Shown piece after piece: positions 31,538-37,808 of a stretch of 64,000 nt of DNA. Source of the stretch: Streptomyces sp. DT2A-34 (GTDB taxonomy: Bacteria > Actinomycetota > Actinomycetes > Streptomycetales > Streptomycetaceae); the NCBI RefSeq assembly GCF_030499515.1, contig NZ_JASTWJ010000001.1:5808001-5872000 (forward strand), given 5' to 3'. How positions within the stretch are numbered: the first letter of the stretch is position 1; each line of letters starts with the position of its first letter. A program made the position numbers and the translations under genes. A model generated the notes under the pieces. The model made no database searches and had not been told where the DNA came from. It was given only the letters and a program-made list of their open reading frames with translations.

Positions 31538-31821
31538 GCGCACGCCGCCGAGCAATCGCAGCGCGAAATGCAGGCACGTACGAGGATTCTGGACTCATCC
31601 CGTTCCCATCGACATCTAGATACGCCGACAAGGTGGCAGCAATCGAGGATTACGCCCGCTGGCGTGAATCTCAGAAGCCATTTTCACTCTTCTTCCTTGG
31701 TCTTGACTGGCGTACCTGGGACGGGCCGGTGCCGCCTAACCGATGGGTTGACGGCGTGCATTACGTGACCATCGACGGCGAGGAACGACCGGTGAACATG
31801 AACCGGTGCGAACGCCGCTGA
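31534..31821 (+). CDS. Hypothetical protein coupled to the terminase-like gene
   Basis: 95 residues; ATG 31534 overlaps the previous stop as ATGA, so translation is coupled. The N-terminus is basic (SARRRAIAARNAG); the rest has aromatic-rich segments (KVAAIEDYARWRESQKPFSLFFLGLDWRTWDGPVPPNRWVDGVHYVTIDGEERPV). No family is recognised. Its coupling suggests it works with the terminase-like protein, for example as a packaging or capsid-remodelling partner, but this is inference only. Confidence 0.6.
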   Translation: MSARRRAIAARNAGTYEDSGLIPFPSTSRYADKVAAIEDYARWRESQKPFSLFFLGLDWRTWDGPVPPNRWVDGVHYVTIDGEERPVNMNRCERR

Positions 31822-31842
31822 CAAAACCCCACATACCAAGTC

Positions 31843-31876
31843 GCCCTCGATTCTCTCGCTGGAGTCGGGGGCTTTC
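31843..31876 (+). terminator. Hairpin with GT wobbles followed by TTTC
   Basis: GCCCTCGATTC (31843-31853) pairs with GAGTCGGGGGC (31862-31872), including wobbles. GGAGTCGGGGGCTTTC recurs at 32730-32745 in the same orientation downstream of the RHH domain. Confidence 0.6.
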
Positions 31877-31897
31877 TCGTACCTGAAAGAGCGTCAG

Positions 31898-32509
31898 ATG
31901 ACCGTTGCCAACCTCGCCCGCTATGCCGCCTTGCTCGCTGCCATGTTCATCAGCTTCAGCACGCAGCAGCAGCTAGCCGTTTCGCACGGAGTGCCTGAGT
32001 GGCCGTCATACGCCGTGCCCGTGGCCATCGACCTGTTCCTAGTCTGGGCTGTCCGGTCACGCCGTGACATTGCGCTGGCCGTGTCCGTAGCCGTGTCCGC
32101 GAACGTGGCTGGTGTCCTTTCCAGCGAAAGCCTGCACGCCGTAGGCACTTGGGTGTCCGCAGCGCTGCACGCCGTATTCCCACTGACCGTCTGGCGAATG
32201 CACCGACCAGCGAAGCCGCGTACGCCCGCTGAGGCCCCTGAAGGCGAGCCGCTGGCCATTCCCTTGCCCGAGCCCGCGCTAGCGCTTCCTGTGCCCGCCG
32301 AGAGCCTGCCGGACAGCTGGCCGGACGATGACCTGTGGGCGGACTTTGAAGCGGTCAGCGAGACGGCCACCCCGCCGGAGCCTGATGAAGTCCGGGCGGT
32401 CATCGCTGAGTTGAAGTCCACGCATGGCCGTGCAACCGGTCAGATGCTGGCCGACCACTACGGCGTGAGTCCGCGTACTGGCCGCCGCTATTTGACGCTG
32501 GCCGGTTGA
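31898..32509 (+). CDS. DUF2637-like membrane protein with C-terminal HTH
   Basis: 203 residues from ATG 31898. The N-terminal ~105 residues contain about four short hydrophobic spans (YAALLAAMFISFSTQQQLAV, YAVPVAIDLFLVWAVRS, IALAVSVAVSANVAGVL, WVSAALHAVFPLTVW), typical of the DUF2637/Spd-like proteins of actinobacterial plasmids and phages. A Pro/Glu-rich linker leads to a C-terminal HTH (EVRAVIAELKSTHGRATGQMLADHYGVSPRTGRRYLTLAG). Such proteins accompany plasmid spread or phage regulation. A membrane-tethered DNA-binding role is plausible here. Confidence 0.7.
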   Translation: MTVANLARYAALLAAMFISFSTQQQLAVSHGVPEWPSYAVPVAIDLFLVWAVRSRRDIALAVSVAVSANVAGVLSSESLHAVGTWVSAALHAVFPLTVWRMHRPAKPRTPAEAPEGEPLAIPLPEPALALPVPAESLPDSWPDDDLWADFEAVSETATPPEPDEVRAVIAELKSTHGRATGQMLADHYGVSPRTGRRYLTLAG

Positions 32510-32530
32510 CCAACCCACTAAGGAGAACCC

Positions 32531-32815
32531 GTGACCATCCGCCGTATCCGAGTCCGACTCTGGGAATCCGAGTTCGAGACCCTTGCCCGCCTCGCCGAGG
32601 AATCCGGCCGGACCTTCAATGACGTAATGCGCGATGCGCTCCGCCAGCACGCTGAGGAGTACGACAGCGACGAGAGCGCCCAGCACATGGCCCCTGGCTT
32701 CGCCGACCCTGGATCACTCAGGGAGACGCGGAGTCGGGGGCTTTCGTATTCAACGTGCCGCCTGTGCCCGTTTCAGCGCGTCACGGTGTTCCCATGTCCA
32801 AGGAGCGTCACGTAG
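32531..32815 (+). CDS. Ribbon-helix-helix (Arc/CopG-like) protein
   Basis: ATG 32531 with AGGAG upstream. Residues 1-50 (TIRRIRVRLWESEFETLARLAEESGRTFNDVMRDALRQHAEEY) fit an RHH fold: a beta-strand of alternating residues, then two helices. The C-terminal ~35 residues (SRGLSYSTCRLCPFQRV...) look non-native and lie across a hairpin and the 3' end of the opposing XRE gene, overlapping it by 66 bases. The functional part is probably the first ~60 residues. It may be a second repressor or the directionality factor for the integrase. Confidence 0.65.
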   Translation: MTIRRIRVRLWESEFETLARLAEESGRTFNDVMRDALRQHAEEYDSDESAQHMAPGFADPGSLRETRSRGLSYSTCRLCPFQRVTVFPCPRSVT

Positions 32816-33721
32816 CTCCGCAGGAAGCCCGGCAAGTCCCGCCGTGATGTGGTCGGCGGCATCCGCATACCGTCCGAGTCCAAGGTTCGCGAGACCCATA
32901 TTCAGCCGGTTGAACTCAGGCGTAAGCCAGTACGCCGTTTCCGGGGGAGGAATCGCCGCCGCTTTGTCGGTCAGTCGCTCCGCGTTTTCAACCATGCGCA
33001 GCGCATCGTCATGCGCCCCCAGTTCGGCCATGCCTGCGGCAGCCTGCAACATGTCGCCGAGTCGTTGCGCGGGATGAGCCCCTGGCGTGAATGCTGCTGC
33101 CGCGTACCAGCGTGCTACTCCGTCCGGCCTTGCCTGCTGTCGCGCGAGGTATCCCCGGAAGTTCAGTGCTTGCGCTGCCAGCGTGCCATTCCCGATTTCG
33201 TCGGCCAACTCCACAGCTTCGTTCAGCAGTCGCACGGCTTCGGTGTCTTGCCGATCCTGCGCCAACAGCCATCCGCCGAACTGAACGTATTCCGATGCAA
33301 CTTCCGCGAGCCTGTCACGCTGCGGTCCCCTGGCGCCTTTCAGTAGCCGGAGTACTTCGTTCATTTGCGCTGTCGTCGCTGGAATAACGCTGCGAGGCTG
33401 CGCCGTGTCATCGAGTCGGCGGTAGGCGGCGAGCACACCAGCCAGCGCGTCAACGGTCCCGGCGTCCAAACGCGACGGATTCGCGGCACTTCGCTTCACG
33501 CGCTCGCTGTCGTCGTCATCAAGCACTGTTGCAGCAAGCGCGCCGTCTGCCCCTACAAGGGAATCCAGCGAGGATGCCAATTTTGCCGACGGCTTCTGTT
33601 TTCCGTTGAACACTCGGGATAGGTAGGCCACGTCGTAATTCATGGCGCGAGCGGCAGCCTTCATCGAATATCCGCTGTCCCGTAGCGCCCGGCGGGCAAG
33701 ATCAGCAAAGTTGTCACGCAT
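32750..33721 (-). CDS. XRE-family regulator with TPR-like C-terminus, likely master repressor of the element
   Basis: 323 residues from ATG 33721, preferred over upstream ATGs because GAGG lies 7 bases before it. The N-terminal HTH is LARRALRDSGYSMKAAARAMNYDVAYLSRVFNGKQKPSAKLASSLDSLV. The remaining helices (RDRLAEVASEYVQFGGWLLAQDRQDTEAVRLLNEAVELADEIGNGTLAAQALNFRGYLARQQ...) are TPR-like, as in Streptomyces Xre-TPR regulators that sense peptides or small ligands. It is the only long minus-strand gene in the element and is divergent from the small right-end genes. It probably controls the lysogenic state. A palindromic operator lies just upstream. Confidence 0.85.
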   Translation of the reverse strand: MRDNFADLARRALRDSGYSMKAAARAMNYDVAYLSRVFNGKQKPSAKLASSLDSLVGADGALAATVLDDDDSERVKRSAANPSRLDAGTVDALAGVLAAYRRLDDTAQPRSVIPATTAQMNEVLRLLKGARGPQRDRLAEVASEYVQFGGWLLAQDRQDTEAVRLLNEAVELADEIGNGTLAAQALNFRGYLARQQARPDGVARWYAAAAFTPGAHPAQRLGDMLQAAAGMAELGAHDDALRMVENAERLTDKAAAIPPPETAYWLTPEFNRLNMGLANLGLGRYADAADHITAGLAGLPAELRDAPWTWEHRDALKRAQAAR

Positions 33722-33734
33722 CGTGAACCTCGGC

Positions 33735-33769
33735 GGGTTGACTGGTGTTACTCCCATGGTAGTCAACCC
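33735..33769. promoter_or_regulatory. Operator: GGGTTGACT/AGTCAACCC inverted repeat
   Basis: Exact 9-bp arms at 33735-33743 and 33761-33769, with a third half-site GGTCAAC at 33771-33777. It lies 14-48 bases upstream of the XRE start, in the divergent promoter region shared with the right-end genes. It is well placed for autorepression. Confidence 0.65.
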
Positions 33770-33842
33770 TGGTCAACTCCCGCGTAGCGCTTGCAGGTCG
33801 AAGCATGGACGTATGACGGGAGCCGACGAGGGGACAGCGACC

Positions 33843-34022
33843 ATGGCGAGCCAAACCACGGCGGATACGGACGCGCGACGGCATGAGTACACGACGTACA
33901 GCCCGCCCGGCGAGAAGTGCCGGAAGTGCCTTAAGCCGTTCAAGACGCTGGAGACGTGCCGCCGCGTGGCCAACGGTGGGTCGAATGCCGACCGGTACGA
34001 ACACCGCGAGTGCCCGGCATGA
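33843..34022 (+). CDS. Small Cys-rich protein of the element
   Basis: 59 residues from ATG 33843, chosen for the GAGGGGAC ribosome site; ATG 33813 would add ten residues. It has a CRKC pair, then C-x3 and a terminal H-x2-C (KCRKCLKPFKTLETCRRVANGG...YEHREC), a likely zinc-binding fold. It is first of three genes joined by stop-start overlaps (ATGA at 34019 and GTGA at 34258). Such short zinc-finger-like proteins are frequent at the right end of actinobacterial elements. The function is unknown. Confidence 0.6.
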   Translation: MASQTTADTDARRHEYTTYSPPGEKCRKCLKPFKTLETCRRVANGGSNADRYEHRECPA

Positions 34023-34261
34023 CCGCTCCCGCAAAACGCCGCTACGTCCGAGTGAGCGCCTTACCGGACCCGGAGCTAGTGAGCCTCATAGATGAGTCGC
34101 CGTACGCGGATTCACCGGAAGGCTGGTGGACGGAACACGGCGGAGCGCTGGACACGCGTTCAGGGGTCGTCTATTTCCCGCCCGGTTCGAACCGGCCGCC
34201 GAGTCCGTTTCCCTGCCGTCTCTGCGACCGGTCGCGCCGTGCGAGAGAAGGTAAGGCGTGA
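34019..34261 (+). CDS. Hypothetical protein, second of the coupled right-end genes
   Basis: 80 residues, starting in the ATGA overlap. Basic N-terminus (TAPAKRRYVRVSALPDPELVSLIDESP), an aromatic middle (EGWWTEHGGALDTRSGVVYFPPG) and a C-terminal CRLC pair (FPCRLCDRSRRAREGKA) that may bind metal with partners. No known family is recognised. Its coupling to both neighbours suggests a small complex made in equal amounts. Confidence 0.6.
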   Translation: MTAPAKRRYVRVSALPDPELVSLIDESPYADSPEGWWTEHGGALDTRSGVVYFPPGSNRPPSPFPCRLCDRSRRAREGKA

Positions 34262-34485
34262 TGCTGCCTGAGCCGCCCGTAGAGGCATTGATGATCCCGG
34301 ACCTACGGACTCCCCGTGATGGTCCCGTAGACCCGGAAACCTGCCCCACATGCGCCACGCTCAAGGGTCGCCTTGCAGCTGCGCTTGACTCCCACCGTTC
34401 CAGGCAGGCATCCCACGTCATCCGCGCTATGTACGTGCACATGAGGCAAGGGCACCCGCACGACAGCCGCAACGTAACTCTCTGA
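34258..34485 (+). CDS. Hypothetical Cys-pair protein, third of the coupled right-end genes
   Basis: 75 residues from GTG 34258 (overlapping the previous stop) or ATG 34261. It contains CPTCATLKGRLAAALDSHRSRQASHVIRAMYVHMRQGHPH, a CxxC followed by helix and clustered histidines, consistent with a small zinc finger that has a basic helix. It is the last gene before attR. A hairpin terminator follows at 34532. Confidence 0.6.
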   Translation: MMLPEPPVEALMIPDLRTPRDGPVDPETCPTCATLKGRLAAALDSHRSRQASHVIRAMYVHMRQGHPHDSRNVTL

Positions 34486-34531
34486 CCCCGGCTCGCTGAG
34501 GACGGCCCGAGAAGGGCTCAGCGCGTCGGCT

Positions 34532-34573
34532 GCCCCCGTCTGTGTGCCTTCCCCCGTGGCGCCGGACGGGGGC
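34532..34573 (+). terminator. Hairpin terminator near the right end of the element
   Basis: GCCCCCGTC (34532-34540) and GACGGGGGC (34565-34573) are exact complements with a 24-base loop, then TTCC. It would insulate ltrA from element transcription. Confidence 0.65.
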
Positions 34574-34620
34574 TTCCTGCTGCCCAGCCATAGCCGCTGG
34601 TCAGAGGTTCGCGGTATGGT

Positions 34621-34661
34621 GTTGCTCCGTTGGTTCACGCCCACCAGATGGCGAAGAACAC
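34621..34661. other. attR of the integrative element
   Basis: The core GCCCACC (34639-34645) joins the element half-site (34621-34638, GTTGCTCCGTTGGTTCAC) to chromosomal ltrA sequence (34646 on). The element half-sites from attL and attR form an imperfect 18-bp inverted repeat around the core (14 of 18 positions match), as expected for a serine-integrase attP. Confidence 0.85.
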
Positions 34662-34889
34662 CATCGCGTAGTTGAGGATCCCCTCGCCCGGGTGCCCCTC
34701 GGCGACGGCGTGCACCAGCTGCACGCCCGCCTGGGCGATGGCCACGACGAAGCACAGGTCGAAGAAGAGCTCCAGCGGGGTGGCGGCCCGGTGTGCCTCA
34801 CCCCGGCCACGGGCCGTGAGCCTGCGCAGCGGGCGGTGGGTTCCCGGCGGGCGGGAGGAGTCCGGCGCGGGAGTCGAACTGGACGTCAT
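34635..34889 (-). pseudogene. ltrA: 5' part of ltrA, ended by a stop codon brought in by attR
   Basis: 84 residues from ATG 34889 (GTG 34901 is an alternative). Encodes the family N-terminus with RAATPLELFFDLCFVVAIAQAG and NYAMVFFAIWWA, the first membrane spans. At the attR core the reading frame passes from TGG TGG GC- into element sequence and meets TGA at once (34635-34637). The missing continuation, TGG ATG AAC..., is at 25,075 leftward. The native ltrA promoter therefore stays with this short fragment. LtrA function is poorly known; it was first linked to low-temperature growth in Listeria. Confidence 0.93.
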
Positions 34890-35015
34890 GGGATCAAGCA
34901 CAGCAGATGGGGCGGGGAATTTCTTGCGAAGGGATCACAAGCGCGCGAGTGCCGGGACCGTCGCCGGGAGGGCTGTCGCCGTGGAGGGCCGCCGTGCGGG
35001 CCGTACCCTGGACGC

Positions 35016-35198
35016 ATGAGTAACGCCCCCGCCCCCGAGCCGCGCGAGCCGAAGCCCGCGCTGATCTTCGACGACCCGCTGGACCAGCAGTCCTCGGACG
35101 ACACGGACCGCGGGTGGGGCGAGCGGCCCGGCGGTGAGGGCGACAGCGCCGCCGACCTGAAGCGCTTCCTCGACGAGAAGCCGCCCCACCACCTCTGA
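35016..35198 (+). CDS. Small acidic hypothetical protein, probably leaderless
   Basis: 60 residues from ATG 35016. A -10-like TACCCT (35004-35009) ends 6 bases before the ATG and there is no ribosome site, so the transcript may begin at the start codon. The protein is acidic and disordered (EPREPKPALIFDDPLDQQSSDDTDRGWGERPGGEGDSAADLKRFLDEKPPHHL), with a short motif LIFDDPLDQQSSDDTDRGWG that looks conserved. I recall similar proteins beside mscL in Streptomyces. The function is unknown. It converges on mscL with a 4-base gap. Confidence 0.6.
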   Translation: MSNAPAPEPREPKPALIFDDPLDQQSSDDTDRGWGERPGGEGDSAADLKRFLDEKPPHHL

Positions 35199-35202
35199 GC
35201 CG

Positions 35203-35661
35203 CTATCGCTCGTCGTGCCCCGAACCGCGCTGCGCCACCAGTGCGTCGCGGATCTCCTTGAGCACCTCCAGCTCGGTCACCTCGATGACCTCGTGGGCGC
35301 CCTCCTTCGCCTTCCTGCGGGCCTCGACCCGGGCCAGGTACTTCGCCATCGGCAGCACCATCAGGAAGTAGACGACGGCCGCGGTGATCACGAAGCTGAG
35401 GGTCGCGCCGAGGACCGAGCCCCACAGGATCGTGATCCCCTGCTCGCCCTCGCACTTCGAGCTCAGGCACGAGCTGTAGTGATCGAGGTTCTTGGTGCCG
35501 ATCGCGCCGACCAGCGGGTTGATGATCCCCTTCACCACCGCGTTGACGATGTTGGTGAACGCGGCGCCGATGACCACCGCCACAGCCAGATCGACGACGT
35601 TGCCGCGCATCAGGAAGGCCTTGAAGCCCTCCCAGACGCCCGGATCCTTCTTCTCGCTCAC
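35203..35661 (-). CDS. mscL: Large-conductance mechanosensitive channel
   Basis: 152 residues from GTG 35661 with GGGGTGG upstream. TM1 includes FKAFLMRGNVVDLAVAVVIGAAFTNIVNAVVKGIINPLVGAI, the MscL signature with the pore-lining helix. A short periplasmic loop with two Cys follows, and TM2 is LSFVITAAVVYFLMVLPMAKYL. A C-terminal cytoplasmic helix (VIEVTELEVLKEIRDAL) closes the bundle. It forms a pentamer in the cytoplasmic membrane that opens under osmotic downshock. It is monocistronic. Confidence 0.95.
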   Translation of the reverse strand: MSEKKDPGVWEGFKAFLMRGNVVDLAVAVVIGAAFTNIVNAVVKGIINPLVGAIGTKNLDHYSSCLSSKCEGEQGITILWGSVLGATLSFVITAAVVYFLMVLPMAKYLARVEARRKAKEGAHEVIEVTELEVLKEIRDALVAQRGSGHDER

Positions 35662-35748
35662 TTCGCAGCCACCCCTCGGACACACACGTTGTGGAACAGA
35701 CCGCTCCGCAACCTACGTCAGGGCTACGCCATCCTGTCCAATCGCGGC

Positions 35749-36318
35749 TCAGCACAGCGTCACCGCCAGCCGTGCCGTAGCACTCGCCCCCGCGAGGCGG
35801 GCCGCGGTGGCACGCGGCACCGAGAGCACGACCAGCGCCCCGCTCTCGGCCGCGGCGTCCAGCGGCTCCGGCACCTCCGTCACCCGCGCCCCGCGCGCGA
35901 CCACATGGGCGTCGCCGCCCGTCGCGGTGTCCTCAGCGGCGATCACGTCGACCCGGTCGCCGGGGCGCAGCAGCCGCACGGTGGCCCCGTCGGCGATCCG
36001 CACGGGCGCGGCCACCGCCTCGACGGCACGGTGTTTCCGCACGGGCTCCACCACCGGATGCCCACGCGTCCGGTCGGCATCGCCGGGGCCCGCCGCCACG
36101 AGCGCGGCCGCGGTCACGGCGAGCCCGGCTGCCGCGGCCCGCCTCCGGTGCCGTAGGAGCCGGCGCAGCTGATACCGCCCGCCGCGCACGCGGACCGGGG
36201 CGAAGTGCGGCACCTCGCATGTGGCGGGGGCGTCCGTGCCCAGCGGGCGCGGAGCAACCGGGGAGGAAGGCAAGGAAGGCGAGGAAGGCGACGAAAAGGA
36301 AGACGGAGCGAAGGACAT
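35749..36318 (-). CDS. SAF-domain (CpaB/RcpC-like) membrane protein
   Basis: 189 residues from ATG 36318 with GGTGG upstream. The N-terminal 65 residues are Ser/Pro-rich and basic; one membrane helix (AAAAGLAVTAAALVAAGPG) follows; then a SAF domain (EAVAAPVRIADGATVRLLRPGDRVDVIAAED). In Flp/Tad pilus systems such proteins (CpaB/RcpC) act in the outer part of the secretion machine. No other tad gene is here, so the role is unclear. It is possibly a cell-surface accessory. The short gap to mscL suggests a separate promoter. Confidence 0.7.
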   Translation of the reverse strand: MSFAPSSFSSPSSPSLPSSPVAPRPLGTDAPATCEVPHFAPVRVRGGRYQLRRLLRHRRRAAAAGLAVTAAALVAAGPGDADRTRGHPVVEPVRKHRAVEAVAAPVRIADGATVRLLRPGDRVDVIAAEDTATGGDAHVVARGARVTEVPEPLDAAAESGALVVLSVPRATAARLAGASATARLAVTLC

Positions 36319-36484
36319 GCGGACCACCACCTGCGACGACGAATCGGCTTGTCAGGCCACGATGAGCCATCGCGCCGCCGCCCGCTGAGGCCCGTGGACT
36401 ACCGACGGGTTGTGGACAACTCCCTCACCCGAACGGGACGTTCCGCCCCCACGCCCCGCCCCCATGCCCCGCCCCGCGCTCCCG

Positions 36485-37327
36485 CTACGGCAGCTCGAAC
36501 CCCGGATCCATCCCGCCCAGCGCCTTCGTGCACAGACAGTCCCGCTCCTCGTTCGCCGGCAGCGCGGCCACCGCGTCGAAGAGCACGCCCCGCAGTCGGC
36601 CCACGTTCGCCGCGAACACCCGCAGTACCTCGTCGTGTGAGACGCCCTCGCCGGTCTCGGCGCCCGCGTCGAGGTCGGTGACCAGGGCCAACGCGCTGTA
36701 GCAGAGCTCGAGTTCACGGGCGAGCGCCGCCTCGGGGTGGCCGGTCATGCCCACCACCGACCAGCCCTGGGCCCGGTGCCACAACGATTCGGCACGGGTC
36801 GAGAAGCGCGGCCCCTCTATGACCACCAGCGTGCCGCCGTCCACCGGCTCCCAGTCCCGTCCGCGCGCCGCCTTCAGCGCGACCGCGCGCCCGGCGGGGC
36901 AGTAGGGGTCGGCCAGGGAGACGTGCACCACGTTCGGCACGGTGCCGTCGGGCAGCGGCAGCCCGTCGAAGTACGTGCCCGCCCGGGACTTCGTACGGTC
37001 GACCAGCTGGTCCGGCACGAGCAGGGTGCCCGGCCCGTACTCGGGCTGCAGACCGCCCACCGCGCAGGGGGCGAGGACCTGGCGCACACCGAGCGAGCGC
37101 AGCGCCCAGAGGTTGGCCCGGTAGTTGATCCGGTGCGGCGGCAGATGGTGGCCGCGTCCGTGCCGGGGCAGGAAGGCGACCCGTCGGCCGGCGATCTCGC
37201 CGAGGAAGAGGGAGTCGCTGGGCGGCCCGTACGGGGTGTCCACCTGTATTTCGGTCACGTCGTCGAGGAACGAGTAGAAGCCGGAGCCGCCGATCACGCC
37301 GAGTTCAGCGTTCGCCTTGTTCGCCAT
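36485..37327 (-). CDS. mtnP: S-methyl-5'-thioadenosine phosphorylase
   Basis: 280 residues from ATG 37327. PNP/MTAP superfamily: ELGVIGGSGFYSFLDD, FLPRHGRGHHLPPHRINYRANLWALRSLGV (phosphate and base site), DPYCPAGRAVALKAA, and VIEGPRFSTRAESLWHRAQGWSVVGMTGHPEAALARELELCYSALALVTDLDAG (ribose and purine site). It cleaves methylthioadenosine with phosphate to adenine and methylthioribose-1-phosphate, starting methionine salvage. It may accept methylthioinosine as well. It is next to the fmdB gene on the same strand. Confidence 0.9.
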   Translation of the reverse strand: MANKANAELGVIGGSGFYSFLDDVTEIQVDTPYGPPSDSLFLGEIAGRRVAFLPRHGRGHHLPPHRINYRANLWALRSLGVRQVLAPCAVGGLQPEYGPGTLLVPDQLVDRTKSRAGTYFDGLPLPDGTVPNVVHVSLADPYCPAGRAVALKAARGRDWEPVDGGTLVVIEGPRFSTRAESLWHRAQGWSVVGMTGHPEAALARELELCYSALALVTDLDAGAETGEGVSHDEVLRVFAANVGRLRGVLFDAVAALPANEERDCLCTKALGGMDPGFELP

Positions 37328-37359
37328 GCCCGCACCCTAACGGCACTCGCAGAAGCCGA

Positions 37360-37389
37360 GGACCCCGTCGCCGGAAGACGACAGGGTCC
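37360..37389. terminator. Hairpin between fmdB and mtnP
   Basis: GGACCC (37360-37365) pairs with GGGTCC (37384-37389), and the inner GTCG pairs with CGAC, separated by one mismatch, around a CCGGAAGA loop. It follows the fmdB stop by about 20 bases. Confidence 0.6.
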
Positions 37390-37408
37390 CGTAAGAAGCA
37401 GCGGGTGC

Positions 37409-37741
37409 TTACGCGGCGGAGCTGCTGGAGGAGGTGCCCGCGCTCGACGACTTCGAGTCCGAGGACGACGAAGAAGACGTCGAGGACGACGAAGACGAAG
37501 AGGACGAGTCGGACGAGGAGGACGTCGACGACTTCGACGATGCCGGCGAGCTGCTCGACGAGGAGCCGCGGCTGTCGTTGCGGTAGAAGCCGGAGCCCTT
37601 GAAGACGATGCCGACCGCGGAGAACACCTTCTTGAGGCGGCCCTGGCAGCTGGGGCACTCGGTCAGGGCGTCGTCGGTGAACTTCTGCACCGCCTCGAGA
37701 CCCTCGCCGCACTCGGTGCACTGGTACTGATAGGTGGGCAC
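37409..37741 (-). CDS. FmdB-family zinc ribbon protein with poly-Ser tail
   Basis: 110 residues from ATG 37741. Residues 1-53 form the FmdB-type zinc ribbon (PTYQYQCTECGEGLEAVQ...LTECPSCQGRLKKVFSAVGIVFKGSGFYRND) with CxxC pairs at 8/11 and about 29/32. The remaining ~50 residues are almost pure serine, with scattered Asp, Lys and Thr, encoded by a TCG/TCC/GAC-rich low-complexity stretch. FmdB proteins were linked to formamidase gene expression; the function is unclear. The tail is unusually long and may vary in length by slippage. Confidence 0.85.
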   Translation of the reverse strand: MPTYQYQCTECGEGLEAVQKFTDDALTECPSCQGRLKKVFSAVGIVFKGSGFYRNDSRGSSSSSSPASSKSSTSSSSDSSSSSSSSSTSSSSSSDSKSSSAGTSSSSSAA

Positions 37742-37808
37742 TGTCTTCCTCCTGGCACTCTCACTCGATGAGTGCTAACGACGAACCATAGTGACGTATT
37801 CCAGCCGC

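Larger units (their letters stand above)
25077..34645. mobile_element. 9.56-kb integrative element (phage-satellite-like) inserted in ltrA
   Basis: Bounded by GCCCACC at 25077-25083 and 34639-34645. It splits ltrA in frame. Contents in order: serine integrase, small proteins, an iteron-like region, SF3 helicase, structural-like helical protein, terminase-small-subunit-like protein, DUF2637-like membrane-HTH protein, RHH protein, divergent XRE regulator and three coupled small zinc-finger-like proteins. Base composition is lower in GC than the flanks, with more A/T in third positions. There are no capsid, portal, large terminase, tail, lysis or Tra/FtsK genes. It resembles a PICI-type satellite or a cryptic integrative plasmid more than a prophage. 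Confidence 0.92.
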
